From positions 1 to 6,567 of the forward strand of contig JAIOJM010000342.1 of assembly GCA_019911785.1 (NCBI GenBank): a DNA stretch of 6,567 nucleotides, written 5' to 3'. The notes beneath the pieces are model-generated. The model was not told the origin of the DNA and searched no databases. It was given only the letters and a program-made list of their open reading frames with translations. Position numbers and translations under genes: made by a program. The stretch is from Sulfuricella sp. GTDB lineage: Bacteria > Pseudomonadota > Gammaproteobacteria > Burkholderiales > Sulfuricellaceae. Positions within the stretch are counted from its first letter, which is position 1. Each line of letters begins with the position of its first letter. Below, one piece after another: positions 1-6,567 of the stretch.

Positions 1-62
1 CCAAAATCCAGTCCGATGAGGATCTCGTCATGACCATCGCTAACAGACACCAGCGAAGGCAA
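1..62 (-). CDS. Possible 5' end of a leftward gene (actin/Hsp70-fold ATPase-like N-terminus), cut by window edge
   Basis: A minus-strand frame is open from base 110 to the left edge; the in-frame stop TGA is at 113-111. From a TTG at 62 it reads MPSLVSVSDGHDEILIGLDF and then leaves the window. The hydrophobic strand ILIGLDF, followed by a codon beginning GG (Gly), resembles the phosphate-1 loop that opens actin/Hsp70/sugar-kinase-fold ATPases (typically an IGIDFGT-like string near the N-terminus). A GGAGG lies at 71-67 on the minus strand, 4 bases before the TTG. A GTG at 50 is another possible start. The call rests on about 8 residues. The opposite strand also has an open stretch (3-131, ending TGA) that could instead be the tail of a rightward gene, but I see no recognisable motif in it. 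The family is uncertain and no function is assigned. Confidence 0.3.
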   Translation of the reverse strand, partial: MPSLVSVSDGHDEILIGLDF

Positions 63-176
63 AGCGCCTCCGCCTCTCAGTATCGAAAACAAGAACTTAC
101 CCTGCCAGCATCATTCGGCGGGGAAATCTGACAAAGTAGAACTAGAGGCGCCTACTTTTGGGGAATATTTGGGTCT

Positions 177-2951
<2,775 letters not shown>

Positions 2952-2959
2952 GTTTCAGG

Positions 2960-2988
2960 TTCAACTATCTCCCCTGAACTGGTAGAAT
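2960..2988 (+). promoter_or_regulatory. Putative sigma-70 promoter of the tRNA-Ser gene
   Basis: TAGAAT at 2983-2988 differs from the -10 consensus at one position. A weak -35-like TTCAAC lies at 2960-2965, with a 17-base spacer. The 11 bases between the -10 and the mature tRNA 5' end are GC-rich (GCAGGCCTTGC), which is typical of stable-RNA promoters under growth-rate or stringent control. The element sits in the 48-bp gap between the mltF start and the tRNA, so it must overlap or abut whatever drives mltF in the other direction. The call rests mainly on the -10 box and position. Confidence 0.45.
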
Positions 2989-2999
2989 GCAGGCCTTGC

Positions 3000-3089
<90 letters not shown>

Positions 3090-3170
3090 TCTTACAATTC
3101 CCCTTCTCTTTGCCCGCTCGGGCACCGCTGAGTTTGATACGGCAGGCCTGTTTAGACCGTGTCAAAATAC

Positions 3171-3184
3171 TTATATGCATATAA
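3171..3184. promoter_or_regulatory. 14-bp perfect AT-rich palindrome upstream of soeA
   Basis: TTATATGCATATAA is its own reverse complement and lies about 105 bp upstream of the soeA start, in an AT-rich stretch (about 3160-3250) that contrasts with the GC-rich genes around it. It contains a TATAAA (3180-3185) that could serve as a -10 box, but no good -35 sits at the right distance. It could be a dimeric regulator site. No specific regulator can be named. Confidence 0.3.
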
Positions 3185-3198
3185 ATAAATGTGAACAA

Positions 3199-3227
3199 AC
3201 TGATTTCATAATGTCTGTAAAATCAGT
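3199..3227. promoter_or_regulatory. Operator-like inverted repeat ahead of the soe operon
   Basis: ACTGATTT (3199-3206) and AAATCAGT (3220-3227) are perfect 8-bp inverted half-sites separated by 13 bases. Their starts are 21 bp apart, two helical turns, so both would face the same side of the DNA, as expected for a dimeric regulator. The right half overlaps a -10-like TAAAAT (3218-3223) about 65 bp before the soeA start, a position that would suit repression. No convincing -35 was found. The repeat could also form an RNA stem if transcribed, but the 13-base spacer and low GC argue for a protein-binding site. Confidence 0.4.
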
Positions 3228-3257
3228 CTAGATAGTCACATTAATTGCATCCTGAGT

Positions 3258-3277
3258 AAGCCGGGACTCACCGGCTT
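3258..3277 (+). promoter_or_regulatory. 5'-leader hairpin abutting the soeA ribosome-binding site
   Basis: AAGCCGG (3258-3264) pairs perfectly with CCGGCTT (3271-3277) around a 6-base loop GACTCA. The stem ends one base before the weak Shine-Dalgarno-like GGCGAG (3278-3283). The loop bases ACTCA (3266-3270) can also pair with TGAGT at 3253-3257, which would compete with the main stem. With no T-tract after it, this is not a terminator. It may tune translation initiation or mRNA stability of soeA, or be a GC-rich protein-binding palindrome. Confidence 0.4.
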
Positions 3278-3286
3278 GGCGAGAAA

Positions 3287-6190
3287 ATGATCATGCAGCA
3301 ATCAGTCAGTCATACTGAAAATTCCAAGGACCGTGTCGAGGTCAAGAACACGACTTGCTACATGTGCGCCTGCCGCTGCGGCATTCGTGTCACGGTGAAG
3401 AACGGCGAGGTGCGCTACATCGAGGGCAACCCCGAGCACCCCTTGAACCAGGGCGTGATCTGCGCCAAGGGTTCTTCCGGCATCATGAAGCAGTATTCCC
3501 CCGCACGCCTGACCCAACCGTTGCGACGTAAGCCTGGCTCCGAAAGGGGGGCGGGGGAGTTTGAGCCGATTTCCTGGGAGGAGGCGTTTGCCCTGATGGC
3601 GGAGCGGCTGGCCGGGATACGCGCTACCGATCCGAAAAAATTTGCGCTTTTCACCGGCCGCGACCAGATGCAGGCGCTGACCGGGCTGTTCGCCAAGCAG
3701 TTCGGCACGCCCAACTACGCTGCCCACGGCGGCTTCTGCTCGGTGAACATGGCCGCGGGCATGATCTACACCATCGGCGGTTCGTTCTGGGAATTCGGCG
3801 GGCCCGATCTGGATCGTGCCAAGCTGTTCGTGATGATAGGCACCGCCGAAGATCATCATTCCAACCCGATGAAGATCGCACTTTCCAAATTCAAGCGCAA
3901 CGGCGGCCGCTTCGTTTCGATCAACCCGGTGCGCACCGGGTATTCCGCCATCGCCGACGAGTGGGTGCCGATCCGCCCCGGCACGGACGGCGCGCTGATG
4001 TTGGCGCTGATACATGAGATTATCCGCCTCGGGCTGTATGACCGCGATTTCCTGGTGCAGTACTCGAACTCCGCCGAACTGGTGAACCTCGACGAAAAGA
4101 GCAGCGAGTTCGGCATGTTCGTGCGCACCGAAGTGCCGGAGGAGGAGGGTTGCTTTGACCCGCAGAACAAGCTGTGGTGGGATAGGGTTTCCAACAAGCC
4201 GGTGGTAACCCACGCCAAGGGTGCCGACCCCTTCCTCCTCGGCGAATTCAGTCTCCATGACGGCACCCCGGTGAAGCCTTCCTTCCAGCTCCTGCAGGAG
4301 CGGGTCAAGGACTACACGCCGGAATGGGCGGAAGGGATTACCGGCATTTCGGCCGAGACCATCCGCCGCCTCGCCCACGAGATGGGGGTTACCGCGCGCG
4401 ACCAGAAGATCGAGCTGCCGATCGCCTGGACCGACACCTGGGGCAAGGAGCACGAAACCGTGACCGGCAATCCGGTCGCCTTCCATGCGATGCGCGGCCT
4501 GGCCGCCCATTCCAACGGCTTCCATACCATCCGCGCCCTGTCCATTTTGATGAGCCTGCTCGGCACCATCGACCGCCCGGGAGGGTTCCGCCACAAGGCA
4601 CCGTTCCCGCGCCCGATTCCCCCTTGCGCCAAGACGCCCAAGGGTCCGGAAGGGGTGCGAGCCGATACGCCGCTGGGCGGCATGGCGCTGGGCTGGCCGG
4701 CAGAGCCGGACGACCTGTTCGTCGACGAGAACGGCGAGCCGGTGCGGCTCGACAAGGCGTTTTCCTGGGAATACCCGCTCGCTGTCCACGGTCTGATGCA
4801 CAACGCCATTACCAATGCCTGGCGCGGCGATCCCTATCCGATCGACACCATGCTGATCTTCATGGCGAACATGGCGTGGAATTCGTCGATGAATACGGTG
4901 CAGGTGCGCGACATGCTGAAGGACAAGCGCGAGGACGGCGAGTACAAGATCCCCTTCCTGATCGTGTGCGACGCCTTCCAGTCCGAGATGACCGCCTTTG
5001 CCGATCTGGTGCTGCCGGATACGACTTATCTCGAACGCCATGATGTGATGTCCATGCTCGACCGGCCAATTTCGGAATTCGACGGCCCGGTGGATTCGGT
5101 GCGCATTCCGGTGGTGCCGCCCACGGGCGAGTGCAAGCCGTTCCAGGAGGTGCTGATCGAGCTTGGCTCGCGCCTCAAGCTGCCGGTATTCGTCAACCCG
5201 GATGGCTCGCGCAAGTACCGTGATTACCCCGATTTCATCATCAACTATGAAACCGAGCCGGGTTCCGGCATCGGTTTCCTCGCCGGCTGGCGCGGCAAGG
5301 GTGGCGAGAAGTTCATGCGCGGCGAGCCCAATCCGCGCCAGTGGGAGATGTACGCCAAGAACAACTGCGTCTATCAATACCACCTGCCCCGTTCCTACCA
5401 GTACATGCGCAACTGGAACCAGGGCTATCTGGAATGGGCGCAGCGCCACCGCCTGACGCGCTATGCCGAGCCGATCAACATCCATATCTATTCCGAGGTG
5501 CTGCAGAAATTCCGTCTCGCCGCCCAGGGCAAGACCGATGGGCGTCAGCCTCCCGAGCGCCTGAGGCAGCGCATCGAAACGTATTTCGATCCACTGCCGT
5601 TCTACTATGAGCCGCTGGAGGTGCAGCTCAGTGACAACGCGAGGTATCCGCTCAACGCAGTGACCCAGCGCCCGATGGCGATGTATCACTCGTGGGATTC
5701 GCAGAATGCCTGGCTGCGTCAGATCCACACCCATAACTACCTGTTCGTGAACCCGCTGACCGCGCAGGCCCAGGGTATCGCCGACGGCGACTGGATCTGG
5801 GTCGAGTCGATGCACGGCAAGGTGCGCTGCATGTGCCGTTACTCCGAGGCGCTCGAACCCGGTACGGTGTGGACCTGGAACGCCATCGGCAAGGCCAAGG
5901 GAGCGTGGAACCTGGCGCCGGAAGCGAACGAGTCGGAAAAGGGATTCCTGCTGAACCACCTGATTTCCGAAGAGCTGCCGGCCAACCGCGATGGCGCCCA
6001 CCTTTCCAACTCCGACCCGGTCACCGGGCAGGCGGCGTGGTACGACGTCAAGGTGAAAATCACCAAGGCGGCCGAGGGCGAGCCGGAACAGACCTCCCCG
6101 CAATTCACCCCCGTGCCTGCAGCACCCGGTACCAGCAAGGTACGGCGCGCCTGGCAGGCGTTTTTTGCTGGAAAAGGAGAGTGGAAATGA
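3287..6190 (+). CDS. soeA: SoeA-like molybdopterin oxidoreductase, catalytic subunit of a cytoplasmic sulfite dehydrogenase
   Basis: This DMSO-reductase-family molybdoenzyme has 967 residues. An N-terminal [4Fe-4S] site is formed by Cys 24, 27, 31 (CYMCACRC) and Cys 59 (GVICAKG). The Mo-bisMGD catalytic domains follow: FTGRDQ at 122-127, HGGFCS at 147-152 with Cys 151 a candidate Mo ligand, VMIGTAEDHHSNP at 182-194, SINPVRTGYSAIADEWVPIRPGTDGALMLALIHEI at 211-245, and DAFQSEMTAFADLVLPDTTYLERHD at 562-586. The C-terminal dinucleotide-binding barrel spans about 785-925. There is no twin-arginine signal, so the protein should stay in the cytoplasm, as SoeA does. In SoeABC, SoeA oxidises sulfite to sulfate and passes electrons through SoeB to a membrane anchor and quinone. 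The strong resemblance of the downstream subunit to SoeB supports this over polysulfide or thiosulfate reductase, though substrate cannot be proven by reading. ATG 3287 follows GGCGAG by 3 bases; in-frame ATG 3293 is better spaced and equally plausible. Confidence 0.82.
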   Translation: MIMQQSVSHTENSKDRVEVKNTTCYMCACRCGIRVTVKNGEVRYIEGNPEHPLNQGVICAKGSSGIMKQYSPARLTQPLRRKPGSERGAGEFEPISWEEAFALMAERLAGIRATDPKKFALFTGRDQMQALTGLFAKQFGTPNYAAHGGFCSVNMAAGMIYTIGGSFWEFGGPDLDRAKLFVMIGTAEDHHSNPMKIALSKFKRNGGRFVSINPVRTGYSAIADEWVPIRPGTDGALMLALIHEIIRLGLYDRDFLVQYSNSAELVNLDEKSSEFGMFVRTEVPEEEGCFDPQNKLWWDRVSNKPVVTHAKGADPFLLGEFSLHDGTPVKPSFQLLQERVKDYTPEWAEGITGISAETIRRLAHEMGVTARDQKIELPIAWTDTWGKEHETVTGNPVAFHAMRGLAAHSNGFHTIRALSILMSLLGTIDRPGGFRHKAPFPRPIPPCAKTPKGPEGVRADTPLGGMALGWPAEPDDLFVDENGEPVRLDKAFSWEYPLAVHGLMHNAITNAWRGDPYPIDTMLIFMANMAWNSSMNTVQVRDMLKDKREDGEYKIPFLIVCDAFQSEMTAFADLVLPDTTYLERHDVMSMLDRPISEFDGPVDSVRIPVVPPTGECKPFQEVLIELGSRLKLPVFVNPDGSRKYRDYPDFIINYETEPGSGIGFLAGWRGKGGEKFMRGEPNPRQWEMYAKNNCVYQYHLPRSYQYMRNWNQGYLEWAQRHRLTRYAEPINIHIYSEVLQKFRLAAQGKTDGRQPPERLRQRIETYFDPLPFYYEPLEVQLSDNARYPLNAVTQRPMAMYHSWDSQNAWLRQIHTHNYLFVNPLTAQAQGIADGDWIWVESMHGKVRCMCRYSEALEPGTVWTWNAIGKAKGAWNLAPEANESEKGFLLNHLISEELPANRDGAHLSNSDPVTGQAAWYDVKVKITKAAEGEPEQTSPQFTPVPAAPGTSKVRRAWQAFFAGKGEWK

Positions 6191-6567
6191 CCCAGCTCGC
6201 CCTGGTCATCGACCTCAATGTTTGCGTCGGCTGCCATGCCTGCGTCACCAGCTGCAAGGAATGGAATACCTCCGGTCCGGCGGGAGCGATGTCGGACGAC
6301 CGTCCCTACGGCGCCGACCCGACCGGCACCTTCTTTAACCGGGTGCAGACCTACGAGGTTGGCAGCTTCCCCAAGACCGAGACCGTGCATTTCCCCAAAT
6401 CCTGTTTGCATTGCGAGGAGCCGCCTTGCGTGCCGGTGTGCCCGACGGGCGCTTCGTACAAGCGCAAGGAGGACGGTATCGTGCTGGTGGACTACGACAA
6501 GTGCATCGGCTGCAAGTATTGCTCCTGGGCCTGCCCCTACGGCGTGCGCGAAATCGACGAGCACCAG
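6187..6567 (+). CDS. soeB: SoeB-like [4Fe-4S] ferredoxin subunit, 3' end outside window
   Basis: The first 127 codons are present, starting MTQLALVIDLNVCVGCHACV. The ATG (6187-6189) overlaps the soeA stop in ATGA, and AAGGAGA (6174-6180) inside soeA sits six bases upstream, so translation is probably coupled. Three iron-sulfur Cys groups are visible: C13, C16, C19, C23; C73, C76, C81, C85 (CLHCEEPPCVPVC); and C106, C109, C112, C116 (CIGCKYCSWAC). A fourth group is expected beyond the edge, because DmsB/NrfC/PsrB-type subunits carry four clusters. There is no signal peptide, which matches a cytoplasmic partner of SoeA. The subunit would relay electrons from the molybdenum site to a NrfD/DmsC-type membrane protein that should follow as soeC. 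The stretch RPYGADPTGTFFNRVQTYEV and the following PKSCLHCEEPPC agree with my memory of SoeB proteins; a related PsrB/DmsB subunit is the alternative. Confidence 0.88.
   Translation, partial: MTQLALVIDLNVCVGCHACVTSCKEWNTSGPAGAMSDDRPYGADPTGTFFNRVQTYEVGSFPKTETVHFPKSCLHCEEPPCVPVCPTGASYKRKEDGIVLVDYDKCIGCKYCSWACPYGVREIDEHQ

Noticed and set aside
3111..3124. Small hairpin TGCCC-GCTC-GGGCA after the tRNA as a terminator
   Set aside because: The stem is only 5 bp and no T-tract follows on either strand.
3168..3174. TACTTAT as a NarL-type heptamer
   Set aside because: It fits the loose consensus, but such a short degenerate match is expected by chance and no paired heptamer with standard spacing was seen.
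3302..6103. A 933-codon open frame on the strand opposite soeA, covering almost the whole gene
   Set aside because: It mirrors soeA's codon bias: with GC-rich third positions, stops are rare in one antisense frame. The product is rich in Arg, His, Leu, Val and Gly, has no recognisable domain, and starts inside soeA.
5839..6564. A 241-codon leftward open frame opposite the soeA/soeB junction
   Set aside because: It crosses two well-supported coupled genes on the other strand and shows no motif.

Overview
The window suggests a GC-rich proteobacterium, most likely a beta- or gammaproteobacterial sulfur-oxidising chemolithotroph. This is an inference from protein character (a SoeAB-type iron-sulfur molybdoenzyme, an MltF-type lytic transglycosylase with a lipoprotein-like signal) and from coding style. 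No taxonomic marker here settles it.

Layout, left to right. Bases 1-250 hold a possible 5' end of a leftward gene cut by the window edge (a short frame reading ILIGLDF, like an actin/Hsp70-fold ATP-binding start) and a hairpin repeat at 177-208. A complete seryl-tRNA synthetase gene (serS, +, 251-1531) follows. It converges on a complete lytic transglycosylase gene (mltF, -, 1473-2951), and the two coding regions overlap tail-to-tail by 59 bp. A complete class II tRNA-Ser with anticodon CGA (3000-3089, CCA encoded) lies 48 bp upstream of mltF and points the opposite way, with a plausible stable-RNA promoter in the gap. Bases 3090-3286 are an AT-rich, non-coding regulatory stretch with a 14-bp palindrome, an operator-like inverted repeat and a hairpin next to the ribosome-binding site. 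Next come a large molybdopterin oxidoreductase (SoeA-like, 3287-6190) and, coupled to it through an ATGA overlap, the first 127 codons of a ferredoxin-like electron-transfer subunit (SoeB-like, 6187 to the window end).

How the genes relate. serS and the tRNA-Ser are enzyme and substrate, separated only by mltF, which acts separately in cell-wall turnover. The soeAB pair is an operon that should continue with a NrfD/DmsC-type membrane anchor (soeC) just outside the window. Together these would form a membrane-bound, cytoplasm-facing sulfite dehydrogenase that feeds electrons to the quinone pool. The catalytic subunit lacks a twin-arginine signal, which fits the cytoplasmic orientation.

I did not find a clearly new system. 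The most open questions are the left-edge partial gene, the serS/mltF antisense overlap and the structured leader of the soe operon.
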